Assembly: GCA_036374435.1 (NCBI GenBank)
Contig: DASUTU010000044.1
Span: 1-16,220, forward strand
Reading direction: 5' to 3'
Length of the DNA: 16,220 nucleotides
Source: CALGFI01 sp036374435
GTDB lineage: Bacteria; Actinomycetota; UBA4738; HRBIN12
Each line of letters starts with the position of its first letter. Positions within the stretch are counted from its first letter, which is position 1. A model generated the notes under the pieces. The model was not told the DNA's origin, did not search any database, and saw nothing but the letters and a program-made list of their open reading frames with translations. This document shows positions 1 through 7,111 of this stretch, piece by piece. The position numbers and the translations under genes are program-made.

Positions 1-1
1 T

Positions 2-997
2 TCAGGTCAAGGCGTCGAGGGTCCACTCGAGCGCGTACCCGAGGGCCATGCACGAGGGCCACGTCAGGACCCATGCCGCAACGACCTGCCCGGCGACGCC
101 CCACCGGACGGCAGAGAAGCGCTTCGTGGCCCCCACCCCCATGATCGACGCGCCGATCGCATGCGTGGTCGAGACGGGCATCCCGAACTGGGCCGCCACC
201 GTGATCACCGTGGCGGCGCCGGTCTCGGCGGCGAACCCCTGCACCGGCTCGAGCTTCGTCAGCCGAAGCCCCATCGTCCGGACGACCCGCCACCCTCCGA
301 CCATCGTGCCGATGCCGATCACGACCCCTGCCGAGACGATCACCCACACCGGGATGTCGAACTCCTCGGGGACGTTGCCGCCGGTGCCGGCCTCGTTCAG
401 CAGGAGCGCGAGCGTGATGATGCCCATCGTCTTCTGGGCGTCGTTCAGGCCGTGGCTGAACGCCATGAACGCCGCCGAGACCACCTGCGCCTTGCCGAAG
501 AACCGACGGACGGACGTGGATCGAACGCGCGCGAACAGGTTGTAGATCACCACCATCAAGGCGAACCCCACCGCGAACCCGCCGACCGGCGACGTGATCA
601 GCCCAAGCAGAGACTTGCTCGTCCCCGACCACTCCAGCGCGTCCAGGCCGCCGGCCGCGAAGCCCGCACCCAGGAGGCCGGCCACCAGCGCGTGCGACTC
701 GCTCGACGGCAGGCCGAAGTACTGGGCCCCGAGCGCCCACAACGTGGCGGCCAGCACGGCCGCGCCGATCGTCGTGAGCGTGACGACGTCCCCGTCGATG
801 ATCCCCGATGCGATCGTCTTCGCGACCTCCGTCCCGACCAGCGCGCCGACGAGGTTCAGGACCCCGGCCATGAGGACGGCCTGGTACGGGCGCAAGACGC
901 GCGTGGAGACGACGGTCGCGATCGAGTTCGGGGCGTCGGTCCATCCGTTGGCGAACTCGAACAGGTACGCGAGCATCAGGACGAGCCAGAGCGGCAT
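2..997 (-). CDS. pit: PiT-family low-affinity inorganic phosphate permease
   Basis: Integral membrane phosphate:cation symporter of the PiT family, 331 residues. The N-terminal family signature is visible at about residues 14-31 (FANGWTDAPNSIATVVST), a middle motif reads FSHGLNDAQKTMG, and the duplicated C-terminal signature reads GMPVSTTHAIGASIMG. Many hydrophobic segments fit the inverted-repeat transporter fold. The start is the ATG at 997 (MPLWLVLML); the frame stays open upstream, but that stretch is arginine-rich and overlaps the DUF47 gene. The ATG shares one base with the DUF47 stop (TGATG), so translation is probably coupled. The stop lies at 2-4, so the gene is complete and ends at the window edge. 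Family knowledge: PiT is the constitutive low-affinity uptake route and is often paired with a DUF47 protein. The cation (proton or metal-phosphate complex) cannot be read from the sequence. Confidence 0.93.
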   Translation of the reverse strand: MPLWLVLMLAYLFEFANGWTDAPNSIATVVSTRVLRPYQAVLMAGVLNLVGALVGTEVAKTIASGIIDGDVVTLTTIGAAVLAATLWALGAQYFGLPSSESHALVAGLLGAGFAAGGLDALEWSGTSKSLLGLITSPVGGFAVGFALMVVIYNLFARVRSTSVRRFFGKAQVVSAAFMAFSHGLNDAQKTMGIITLALLLNEAGTGGNVPEEFDIPVWVIVSAGVVIGIGTMVGGWRVVRTMGLRLTKLEPVQGFAAETGAATVITVAAQFGMPVSTTHAIGASIMGVGATKRFSAVRWGVAGQVVAAWVLTWPSCMALGYALEWTLDALT

Positions 998-1617
998 CAG
1001 CCGTGTTTCAAGGCGATCGCCTCGAGCAGGTCCGACAGGTCCTCCGCCTTGTCGATCGAGGTCTCGAGCTCGTCGATGATGTCCCGCCACTTCAGGACGT
1101 CCATGGCGCGATGGTCGCCGTCGAACAGGTCCGCGATTGCCTGCCGGTAGACCCGGTCGCCCTCGTTCTCGAGCCGGTCCACCTCGATCCAGTACGGGGG
1201 CAGCTCCTTGTAGTGCGGCAGCCGCTCGAGCGCCTCACGGATCGTCGTGGTCGCCCGCACCAGCACGTCGGCCTGCGCCTTCATCTGCGGGAGAGGCTGA
1301 TCGATCTTGTGGAGCACGAACAGGTCGGCGGCGGCCTCCATGTGGTCGAGGATGTCGTCGAGCGTCGCGGTGAGGCGATGAATGTCCTCGTGGTCGAGCG
1401 GCGTCACGAACACCGTGTTCAGGCGGCGCATGATCTCGTGCGTGAGATCGTCCCCGTCGTGCTCGAGCTGCCGCAGCCGCGCCGCCCGCTCGGCCACGCC
1501 GTCGTACTCGGCGATCAGGTCGAAGAGGACCTTCGCCCCCTCCTCGACGTTCCGCGCCTGCTGCACGAACAGCGTGAAGAAGCTCTGGTCGCGCGGAACC
1601 AGCCGCCACCTCGGCAT
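997..1617 (-). CDS. DUF47 / PhoU-like phosphate transport regulator, partner of Pit
   Basis: DUF47-family protein of 206 residues, the usual length, predicted to be an all-helical PhoU-like bundle. Typical features are the N-terminal FFTLFVQQARNVEEGAKVL segment, the region around HDGDDLTHEIMRRLNTVF, and FVTPLDHEDIHRLTATLDD, followed by a second helical half. Family knowledge: DUF47 proteins sit beside PiT permeases and are thought to modulate their activity, with the acidic and histidine residues as possible metal ligands; this is inference here. The ATG at 1617 is the only convincing start. It lies 80 nt after the response-regulator stop and the gene overlaps pit by one base (TGATG), so DUF47 and pit form one operon. 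No strong Shine-Dalgarno sequence is seen, only a G-rich run. Confidence 0.9.
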   Translation of the reverse strand: MPRWRLVPRDQSFFTLFVQQARNVEEGAKVLFDLIAEYDGVAERAARLRQLEHDGDDLTHEIMRRLNTVFVTPLDHEDIHRLTATLDDILDHMEAAADLFVLHKIDQPLPQMKAQADVLVRATTTIREALERLPHYKELPPYWIEVDRLENEGDRVYRQAIADLFDGDHRAMDVLKWRDIIDELETSIDKAEDLSDLLEAIALKHG

Positions 1618-1697
1618 CGCCCAAACCCCCCGGTCCGTGAGGCCGGGCGAAGGTATACACCAGAAAGTGGTCCCGCGACCCGAGCCGAACGGCCCGT
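1618..1697 (-). promoter_or_regulatory. Possible promoter of the DUF47-pit operon
   Basis: The 80-nt gap between the response-regulator stop and DUF47 is by far the largest break between phoU and pit. On the minus strand it contains TATACC overlapping TACCTT (1650-1657), either of which could act as a -10 element and would leave a leader of about 25 nt. No good -35 is seen 16-18 nt upstream, and there is no GTTCAC-type repeat, so any promoter here is probably not PHO-box controlled. No terminator hairpin with a U-tract is visible after the regulator gene, so read-through from pst is also possible. Confidence 0.35.
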
Positions 1698-2435
1698 TCA
1701 GTCCACGAACTTGTACCCGAGGCCGCGGACCGTGAGCAGGTGAGCCGGCCGGTGCGGGTCCAGCTCGAGCTTGCGGCGGAGCCGCTTCACGTGAACGTCC
1801 AGGGTTCGCGTGTCGCCGTAATAGTCGGCCCCCCAGACCTGCTCGATCAGGAAGTCCCTGGTGAGGAGCCGTCCCTTGCGTCGGAGAAGGGTCTCCAGGA
1901 GCTCGAACTCCTTCGGCGGCAGCGCGACCGACTCCCCCCGGACGGCGACCTCGTGCCGCCCCACGTCCATCCGGACCGGTCCGCCGGACAGCACCTCCTC
2001 GGGGACGTGCGTCGCCGTGGGTCGGACCCGGCGGAGGTTGGCCCGGACGCGGGACACCAGCTCTCGCATGGAGAACGGCTTGGTGACGTAGTCGTCGGCC
2101 CCGAGCTCGAGCCCGGTCACCTTGTCGGCTTCCGAGTCCTTGGCCGTCACCATGATGATCGGGACGTCGGACTCGGCCCGGATGGCGCGGCAGACGTCGA
2201 GGCCGGACATCTCCGGCAGCATCAGGTCCAAGATGACGAGCGCCGGCCGTTCGGAGCGGAAGCGGTCCAGGGCGCGCCGGCCGTCGGCCGCCACGCTCAC
2301 GCCGTAGCCCTCCCGCTCGAGGTTGTAGCGGACCGAGTCGGCGAGGGACTCCTCGTCCTCGACGACGAGGATCCGGGCGGCCTCAGTCGACGTCGTCTGG
2401 GACGTCGCCGGGATGGGACGCGTCGGTGAACTCAA
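1698..2435 (-). CDS. OmpR-family response regulator, PhoB/PhoP/RegX3 type
   Basis: Two-domain response regulator of 245 residues. The receiver domain spans about residues 20-135, with acidic pocket E26/D27, phospho-acceptor D70 (VILDLMLPEMSG), T97 and K119 (YVTKPF). The winged-helix DNA-binding domain spans about 150-245 and ends TLDVHVKRLRRKL...VRGLGYKF. The likely role is activation of phosphate-starvation genes after phosphorylation by the divergent phoR-like kinase at 7112. The only possible start in this frame before the receiver domain is a TTG at 2435, because a stop codon lies five codons upstream and no ATG, GTG or TTG follows before the core. A GGGAG motif sits about 7 nt upstream of the TTG. 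The gene therefore begins 53 nt inside phoU. This points to co-expression with the pst operon. Whether it is the orthologue of PhoB, PhoP or RegX3 cannot be settled, so no symbol is given. Confidence 0.93.
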   Translation of the reverse strand: MSSPTRPIPATSQTTSTEAARILVVEDEESLADSVRYNLEREGYGVSVAADGRRALDRFRSERPALVILDLMLPEMSGLDVCRAIRAESDVPIIMVTAKDSEADKVTGLELGADDYVTKPFSMRELVSRVRANLRRVRPTATHVPEEVLSGGPVRMDVGRHEVAVRGESVALPPKEFELLETLLRRKGRLLTRDFLIEQVWGADYYGDTRTLDVHVKRLRRKLELDPHRPAHLLTVRGLGYKFVD

Positions 2436-3075
2436 CGAATTCTCCCGTCAGCAGGAACGAGACCTGCTCGCCGATGTCCACGGCGTTGTCGCCGACGCGC
2501 TCGAGCGCGCGGGCGGCGAGGTTCATGTGCATTCCCCAGTCCAGCGCCTGCGTGTCGTCGGCGAGCTTGGCCACCTCGAAGTGCATGTTGCGGTTCAGTC
2601 GGTCCACCGGATCGTCCATCGCGGGCAGCTTCAGGCACAGGTCACGCTCGCGTCGCCGGAGCGCGTCCATCGCCGTCCGCACCATCTCGACCACGATGTC
2701 CCCCATCTCCGCGATGTGCTGCACGATGGTGGCGCTCACCGGCAGGTCCTTCGTCACGAGATAGATCTTCGCGATGTTGACGGCCTGGTCCCCCACCCGC
2801 TCCAGGTGCAAGCTCGAGTGCATGATCACGGAGACCAGGCGCAGGTCGGCCGCCACCGGCGCCTGGAGCGCCAGCAGGGAGATGATGCCCTGGTCGAGGT
2901 CGAGGTAGAGCTGGTCGATCTCGTCGTCGCCGGCGATGACCTTCTCGGCCAGCCCGTCGTCGTGCCGGACCACCGCGTCGACCGCCGATCGCACGGCCGA
3001 ACCGGCAAGCTCGCCGAGCGTGAGCAGCTGGAGCTCCATCTTCTCGAGCTCCTCGTGGAAGTGGACGCGCGCCAT
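2383..3075 (-). CDS. phoU: Phosphate signalling complex protein PhoU
   Basis: PhoU of 230 residues, the typical length, built of two tandem three-helix repeats. Each repeat carries the metal-cluster motif: ERVGDQAVNIAK in the first half and ERVGDNAVDIGE in the second. The N-terminal FHEELEKMELQLLTLGELA is characteristic. Family knowledge: PhoU links the Pst transporter to the PhoR-type kinase and keeps the Pho regulon off when phosphate is abundant. The start is the ATG at 3075, which shares one base with the pstB stop (TGATG); the frame is open farther upstream but that stretch is an out-of-frame reading of pstB. The 3' end overlaps the start of the response-regulator gene by 53 nt. The acidic C-terminal tail (GDVPDDVD) is short and unremarkable. 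Confidence 0.96.
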   Translation of the reverse strand: MARVHFHEELEKMELQLLTLGELAGSAVRSAVDAVVRHDDGLAEKVIAGDDEIDQLYLDLDQGIISLLALQAPVAADLRLVSVIMHSSLHLERVGDQAVNIAKIYLVTKDLPVSATIVQHIAEMGDIVVEMVRTAMDALRRRERDLCLKLPAMDDPVDRLNRNMHFEVAKLADDTQALDWGMHMNLAARALERVGDNAVDIGEQVSFLLTGEFVEFTDASHPGDVPDDVD

Positions 3076-3986
3076 CAGCCGAACCGCCCCGTGACGTAGT
3101 CCTCGGTGCGTTTGTCCGAGGGGTTGGTGAAGATCGCCTCGGTCTTGTCGTATTCGACCACGGTGCCGGTCCGCTGTCCGGTTTCCTCGTGGACCTCCAC
3201 CGTGAAGAAGGCGGTGCGATCGCTGACCCGCGCGGCCTGCTGCATGTTGTGGGTGACGATGACGATCGTGTAGTCCGAGACCAGCTCCTGCATCAGGTCC
3301 TCGATCCGCTGGGTGGCGATCGGGTCCAGCGCCGAACACGGCTCGTCCATCAGGATCACGTCGGGGCGGGTGGCGATGGCCCGGGCGATGCAGAGCCGCT
3401 GCTGCTGCCCGCCCGACAACGCCATGCCGGACTCCTTCAGCTTGCCCTTCACCTCGTCCCAGAGGGCCGCCCGGTGCAGGGACTCCTCCACCAGGTCGTC
3501 CATGTTGCCCTTGAACCCGGCGATCTTCGGCCCGAACGCGATGTTGTCGTAGATCGATTTCGGGAACGGGTTCGGCTTCTGGAAGACCATCCCGATGCGC
3601 CGTCGTACCGCGACCGGATCCACCTCGGGGTCGTACAGGTTCACGCCGTGATACAGGAGCTCGCCCTCGATCCTGGCCCCCTCGATGAGATCGTTCATCC
3701 GGTTCAGGTTGCGCAGGAAGGTCGTCTTCCCGCAGCCCGACGGCCCGATCAACGCCGTGATCTCGTTGCGGAAGATGGGCAGGGTCACGTTCCGAACGGC
3801 CCGGAAGTCGCCGTAGTAGTTCGACACGTCCCGGACGTCGAACACCACCTCTCGCTGGACCTCCGGTTCCTCACGGCTCTCGCGCACGACCAGGCGGGGC
3901 GCCTCCTCGCGTTCGATCTGTTCTCTCACAGACTCGGGCACGTCCACCCTGTCCGTCACGTCCATCGGATCACCACTTTCGTTCAT
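3075..3986 (-). CDS. pstB: Phosphate ABC transporter ATP-binding protein PstB
   Basis: ATPase subunit of the PstSCAB phosphate importer, 303 residues from the chosen start. Walker A (GPSGCGKTT, about 81-89), the Q-loop (MVFQKPNPFP, about 133-142), the ABC signature (LSGGQQQRL, about 190-198), Walker B (ILMDEP, about 211-216) and the H-loop (IVTHNMQQ) are all present; the Q-loop and signature are the PstB-specific versions. The start is uncertain. The ATG at 3986 has AGGA six bases upstream and overlaps pstA by 17 nt; an in-frame ATG at 3965 would also work and an ATG at 4016 lacks a ribosome-binding site. With 3986 the protein carries about 45-50 charged, mostly acidic residues before the ABC domain, longer than the usual PstB of about 250 residues. 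The stop shares a base with phoU. Confidence 0.95.
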   Translation of the reverse strand: MNESGDPMDVTDRVDVPESVREQIEREEAPRLVVRESREEPEVQREVVFDVRDVSNYYGDFRAVRNVTLPIFRNEITALIGPSGCGKTTFLRNLNRMNDLIEGARIEGELLYHGVNLYDPEVDPVAVRRRIGMVFQKPNPFPKSIYDNIAFGPKIAGFKGNMDDLVEESLHRAALWDEVKGKLKESGMALSGGQQQRLCIARAIATRPDVILMDEPCSALDPIATQRIEDLMQELVSDYTIVIVTHNMQQAARVSDRTAFFTVEVHEETGQRTGTVVEYDKTEAIFTNPSDKRTEDYVTGRFG

Positions 3987-4905
3987 ACCGGTTCCTGAGG
4001 ATGATGGCCGTCGCATTGACCAGCAGGAGGATCACCAGCAGGACCACGATCGTGGCGGCCGTGACGTTCTCGAACGCCCGCAGGTTCCTCCGGGCGTAGC
4101 TGTACACGAGCGTGGGGAGGGCGGTATACGGCCCCTGGAGGGTCTCGACGAACCCTGCCGACCCGGAGCTCAGGAACCCCGTGGCCGCCCCGATGAGGAT
4201 CAGCGGCGCGGTCTCCCCGAACGCGCGGGCGAGCGTCAGGATCGTGCCCGTGAAGATCCCGGGGGCCGCGTACGGTAGCACGTGGCTCCGGACCACCTCC
4301 CAGCGTGTGGCTCCCACTCCGAACGCGGCCTCGCGGATGCCCTGGGGGACGGCCCGAAGGGCTTCCGCCGCCGTGATCGTGACGATGGGGAGTACGAGGA
4401 TCGAGATCGTCAGGCCCGCCGAGATGATGCTGCGGCCACCCGTGATCGGCTGAAGAGCCTGGAACTGCACGAACAAGGCGATCCCCAGCAGCCCGTACAC
4501 GATGGCCGGCACGCCAGCCAGGTTCCGGATGTTGGCGTTGATAACCCGCGTCAGGCGCGTGTCGCGGGCGTACTCCTCCATGTAGATCGCTCCGCCGACA
4601 CCAAGCGGGATCGCGATGAGGACGACGAACGCCACGATGTAGAGCGACCCGATGATCCCCTGCCGTACGCCGGCGCGTTCCGGCAGCGAGGACACACCCG
4701 ACGTGAGGAAGTCGACCGCACGTTCCTCGAAGACCGGCAACGCGGTTTGCACGACATCGGAAAGCAGGAGCACGAGGATCAGGAGGCTCGCCAGGAGCGC
4801 CGCGAGCAGCGCCACCTGAAACGCGATCCCAGCAGGGTCGGTCCGTCGGCCGCGCAGCGCCGCCTCGACGGCGCCCGTCGTCGCGGAGGCCCGAGCCGTC
4901 GCCAT
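3970..4905 (-). CDS. pstA: Phosphate ABC transporter permease PstA
   Basis: Inner-membrane permease subunit of PstSCAB, 311 residues. After a hydrophilic N-terminus there is a transmembrane helix at about residues 30-50, then a periplasmic stretch, then the permease core. The core contains GVGGAIYMEEYA and the EAA-type coupling segment around EALRAVPQGIREAAFGVGAT, the loop that docks on PstB. ARAFGETAPLILIGA near the C-terminal half is typical of PstA. The start ATG at 4905 shares one base with the pstC stop (TGATG). Together with PstC it forms the membrane channel for phosphate delivered by PstS. Confidence 0.96.
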   Translation of the reverse strand: MATARASATTGAVEAALRGRRTDPAGIAFQVALLAALLASLLILVLLLSDVVQTALPVFEERAVDFLTSGVSSLPERAGVRQGIIGSLYIVAFVVLIAIPLGVGGAIYMEEYARDTRLTRVINANIRNLAGVPAIVYGLLGIALFVQFQALQPITGGRSIISAGLTISILVLPIVTITAAEALRAVPQGIREAAFGVGATRWEVVRSHVLPYAAPGIFTGTILTLARAFGETAPLILIGAATGFLSSGSAGFVETLQGPYTALPTLVYSYARRNLRAFENVTAATIVVLLVILLLVNATAIILRNRYERKW

Positions 4906-5855
4906 CAGTACCGCCGCCGTACGCGCCGGACGAACCGCTCACTCGCCACGTTCAGGGCCAGCGTCATGAAGAACAGGAGCGTCCCCACGAAGAACAGGCT
5001 GGGGAAGGCGAGCGATGCGCCCTTGACCTGGTCCGATCCGGTGGCGAGCGCCGTCATGGCCGCCGTCATCGTCTGTCCTTGTTCCAGCGGGTCGAGCGTG
5101 AACAGGGACCCGCCGGTCCCGCCGGCCGCCATGGCGACCACGAGGGTCTCGCCGATCGCGCGGGAGATGCCGAGGATCAAGGCGGCGACGATCCCGGACA
5201 CCGCGGCAGGAAAGACGACCCGGATCGTCGTCGTTCGTTTCCGGGCTCCCAGACCGTACGACGCCTCCCGGAGCGATCTCGGAACGGCGAACATCGCGTC
5301 CTCCGCCACCGAGGCCACGAGCGGAGTGATCAGGATTCCAACGCCGATGCCGGCGGCGCCCAGGCTGGGGCCACGCGCATCGAACAGCCGCCCCACGACG
5401 TCCGGGGCGATCACGGTGAGAGCGAAGAACCCCATCACGACGCTGGGAATCCCGGCGAGCACCTCCAGGATCGGCTTGAGCCGACGGCGCGTCCGCCTGC
5501 TTGCATACTCCGCCAGGTAGATCGCGGCCCCCAGCCCAAGGGGCGTGGCCACAACCATCGCCACGACCGCCACGACCATGGTGCCGGCCACGATGGTCTT
5601 CACGTCGTACATGTCCCGGCGTGGGAACCAACCGTCGGTCCAGAGCAGCCCGAGATCCACGCGTGACAGGAAGTCCCAGGTGCCGTCGAAGAGCGTGACC
5701 ACGATCAGAACGTTGATCAACACCGACAGGAGCGCAGCTGCGAAGAACGTTCGTCGAACCAACCCCTCGCGCCGGCGCCGCCCAGAGCGCAGCCGGAGGT
5801 CCGAGACCGAGAGCGGAGCGCCCGCCGGCCCGGCCTCGATCGTCACCCCTGCCAT
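4905..5855 (-). CDS. pstC: Phosphate ABC transporter permease PstC
   Basis: Permease subunit PstC, 316 residues. One transmembrane helix follows the basic N-terminus (RRTFFAAALLSVLINVLIVV), then a periplasmic segment (WTDGWFPRRDMYDVKTIVAG) and the permease core with LGLGAAIYLAEYA, the GIPSVVMGFFAL segment, the coupling loop VPRSLREASYGLGARK and GISRAIGETLVVAMAAGG, all diagnostic of PstC. The start is the ATG at 5855 (MAGVTIEAG), preceded by AGGA with 7 nt spacing. The frame is open for 55 more codons upstream, but those are arginine/proline-rich and run into the intergenic stem-loop and the end of pstS, so they are unlikely to be translated. The next gene, pstA, overlaps by one base. Confidence 0.95.
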   Translation of the reverse strand: MAGVTIEAGPAGAPLSVSDLRLRSGRRRREGLVRRTFFAAALLSVLINVLIVVTLFDGTWDFLSRVDLGLLWTDGWFPRRDMYDVKTIVAGTMVVAVVAMVVATPLGLGAAIYLAEYASRRTRRRLKPILEVLAGIPSVVMGFFALTVIAPDVVGRLFDARGPSLGAAGIGVGILITPLVASVAEDAMFAVPRSLREASYGLGARKRTTTIRVVFPAAVSGIVAALILGISRAIGETLVVAMAAGGTGGSLFTLDPLEQGQTMTAAMTALATGSDQVKGASLAFPSLFFVGTLLFFMTLALNVASERFVRRVRRRY

Positions 5856-5894
5856 GCCCGTTCCTTCCGTTCCCGGTCGGCCACGATAGTTGGC

Positions 5895-5926
5895 GGGGAC
5901 CGGCGCGGCCAGACGAGCCGGCCCCC
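5895..5926 (-). promoter_or_regulatory. GC-rich stem-loop between pstS and pstC
   Basis: The 91-nt gap between pstS and pstC contains two 10-nt arms, 5895-5904 and 5917-5926, around a 12-nt loop. Read as the pst mRNA (minus strand) all ten positions pair: nine Watson-Crick pairs, nearly all G-C, and one G-U. Read as plus-strand RNA the same position is an A-C mismatch. This supports an RNA structure in the sense transcript. No U-tract follows, so it is not a classical terminator. The likely role, by analogy with other binding-protein-dependent transporters, is mRNA stabilisation or partial attenuation giving more PstS than permease. Confidence 0.55.
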
Positions 5927-5946
5927 ACCGAACGTCGAGGTACCGG

Positions 5947-6960
5947 TCAGGCCGGCCGCTCGCTCTCCCACGTCGAGGACGTCGCCGCGAGGCGGTCCTC
6001 CGGGAGCGTGACGTAGCCAACCTGCGAGACGATGTCCACGAGCCCTATGTCCGTCACGTAGAGGTCGACGAACGACCGCAGGGCCGCGTTCTCCTCGGCC
6101 TTGGCCTTGTTGACGTAGATGTAGAGGGACCGGGCCAGCGGGTACTCACCCGAGGCGATCGTCTCTTCGCTCGGCGTCACGCACTCGCTGCCCGTGCCGT
6201 CCGCCACGTCGATCGCCTTCACGACGTCCGTGTTCTGGATGTAGAAGGCGAACCCCACCCATCCGAGCGACGTATCGGACCCGGAGATGCCCTCGATGAT
6301 CACGTTGTCGTTGGCCGATGCTTGGTAGTCGGGCCGCGCCACGGCCTCCTGCCCTCGCTCCTCGGCGAGGTCATCGAACGCAATCTCGAGGAACGAGTCG
6401 TAGGTCCCCGACTCCTCCCCCGGGGCGACCATCGCGAGCTCGGCATCCGGGTAGGGGGTGCCGATGCCCCCGAGCTCCTCGCCGAGCGCGTTCGCGTCCG
6501 ACCAGTTGTCGAAGCCCTGGGACTCCGGCCCCATCAGGGCGTAGAGGTCGCCGAAGTTCAGGCAGGTGACGGACTCGTTCGCCGGCGAGCTCATGACGGC
6601 CATGCCGTCGATGGCCACCTCGAGCTCGATGTATTCGATGCCGTTCGCCTCGCAGTTCGCGACCTCGTCTTCGGCGATCGGGCGCGAGGCGTCGCTGATG
6701 TCGGTCTCTCCGTTGCAGAACAACTCGAAGCCGTCGCCGGTCCCCGGGCCCTCGACGTTCATCGCGACGTCTGGGTTCTCCTCCGCGAAGACCTCGGCCA
6801 CGAGCGCCGTGACCGGCTCAACCGTCGAGGAGCCCGAGACGAAGATGCTTCCGCTCTGACCACCGTCCCCTGCGGTTTCTCCGTTCCCGCAGGCGGCGGC
6901 GACGAGAGCGAGCGACAGGACGAGGGCCACCAGGGCGGCCCGTCTCTTCCCCTTTGCCAT
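5947..6960 (-). CDS. pstS: Phosphate-binding lipoprotein PstS
   Basis: High-affinity periplasmic-type phosphate-binding protein, 337 residues. It begins with a lipoprotein signal peptide: basic MAKGKRR, a hydrophobic core, then LVAAAC with the lipidated cysteine at about residue 24. The mature protein shows GSSTVEPVT near its start, GDGFELFCNGETDISDASR, GIEYIELEVAIDGMAV, and GEESGTYDSF, all typical of the PstS family (the TIGR02136-like group), including the serine/glycine loops that hold phosphate. The mature domain is notably acidic. The ATG at 6960 has a near-perfect AAGGAGG ribosome-binding site. As the first gene of the operon it lies directly downstream of the PHO-box-like repeats. It is followed by a 91-nt gap with a stem-loop before pstC. 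Confidence 0.96.
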   Translation of the reverse strand: MAKGKRRAALVALVLSLALVAAACGNGETAGDGGQSGSIFVSGSSTVEPVTALVAEVFAEENPDVAMNVEGPGTGDGFELFCNGETDISDASRPIAEDEVANCEANGIEYIELEVAIDGMAVMSSPANESVTCLNFGDLYALMGPESQGFDNWSDANALGEELGGIGTPYPDAELAMVAPGEESGTYDSFLEIAFDDLAEERGQEAVARPDYQASANDNVIIEGISGSDTSLGWVGFAFYIQNTDVVKAIDVADGTGSECVTPSEETIASGEYPLARSLYIYVNKAKAEENAALRSFVDLYVTDIGLVDIVSQVGYVTLPEDRLAATSSTWESERPA

Positions 6961-6964
6961 CTGG

Positions 6965-6971
6965 CCTCCTT
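6965..6971 (-). promoter_or_regulatory. Strong ribosome-binding site of pstS
   Basis: On the minus strand AAGGAGG lies 4 nt before the pstS ATG. It is the strongest Shine-Dalgarno match seen in the window, fits high expression of the binding protein, and fixes the pstS start. Confidence 0.85.
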
Positions 6972-6994
6972 GGCCGGTTTGCCCATCTGGCCCG

Positions 6995-7000
6995 ACGCTA
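6995..7000 (-). promoter_or_regulatory. Candidate -10 element of pstS
   Basis: TAGCGT on the minus strand matches TANNNT and would give a pstS leader of about 27 nt. No sigma70-type -35 is seen at 16-18 nt; the upstream position is instead occupied by GTTCAC-type repeats, as expected for a promoter that needs a response regulator. This is a weak motif on its own. Confidence 0.4.
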
Positions 7001-7010
7001 GTGAGCCCCG

Positions 7011-7067
7011 GTAAACGCCCGTCGTCGTCCGTGTGAACGGAGAGTGAACTGTGGGAGAAGCGTGAAC
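7011..7067. promoter_or_regulatory. PHO-box-like repeat cluster between pstS and phoR
   Basis: GTGAAC occurs at 7033-7038, 7044-7049 and 7062-7067 on the plus strand (GTTCAC on the pstS-sense strand). A one-mismatch copy, GTAAAC, is at 7011-7016. The first two perfect copies are exactly 11 nt apart and the GTAAAC copy is 22 nt upstream, in phase; a degraded GAGAAG at 7055 continues the phase, while the copy at 7062 is out of phase. Known actinobacterial PHO boxes (for example Streptomyces PhoP sites) are built of 11-nt direct-repeat units containing GTTCACC. The cluster lies between the divergent pstS and phoR genes and is the probable binding site of the regulator encoded at 1698-2435. Confidence 0.75.
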
Positions 7068-7099
7068 GTTCCGGGATCGGCCGGACCCGCGGCCGCGCC

Positions 7100-7105
7100 T
7101 ACACT
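7100..7105 (+). promoter_or_regulatory. -10 element of phoR, placed for a leaderless transcript
   Basis: TACACT matches TANNNT and ends 6 nt before the GTG start of phoR. Transcription starting about 7 nt after the -10 would begin at the start codon itself. There is no Shine-Dalgarno sequence before the GTG, which agrees with leaderless translation. No -35 match is seen, but the PHO-box-like repeats end 32 nt upstream. Confidence 0.6.
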
Positions 7106-7111
7106 CTGCCC

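Noticed and set aside
5856..6020. Longer PstC starting upstream at about 6020
   Set aside because: The extra 55 codons are Arg/Pro-rich, cover the stem-loop and overlap the end of pstS; the ATG at 5855 has a good AGGA motif.
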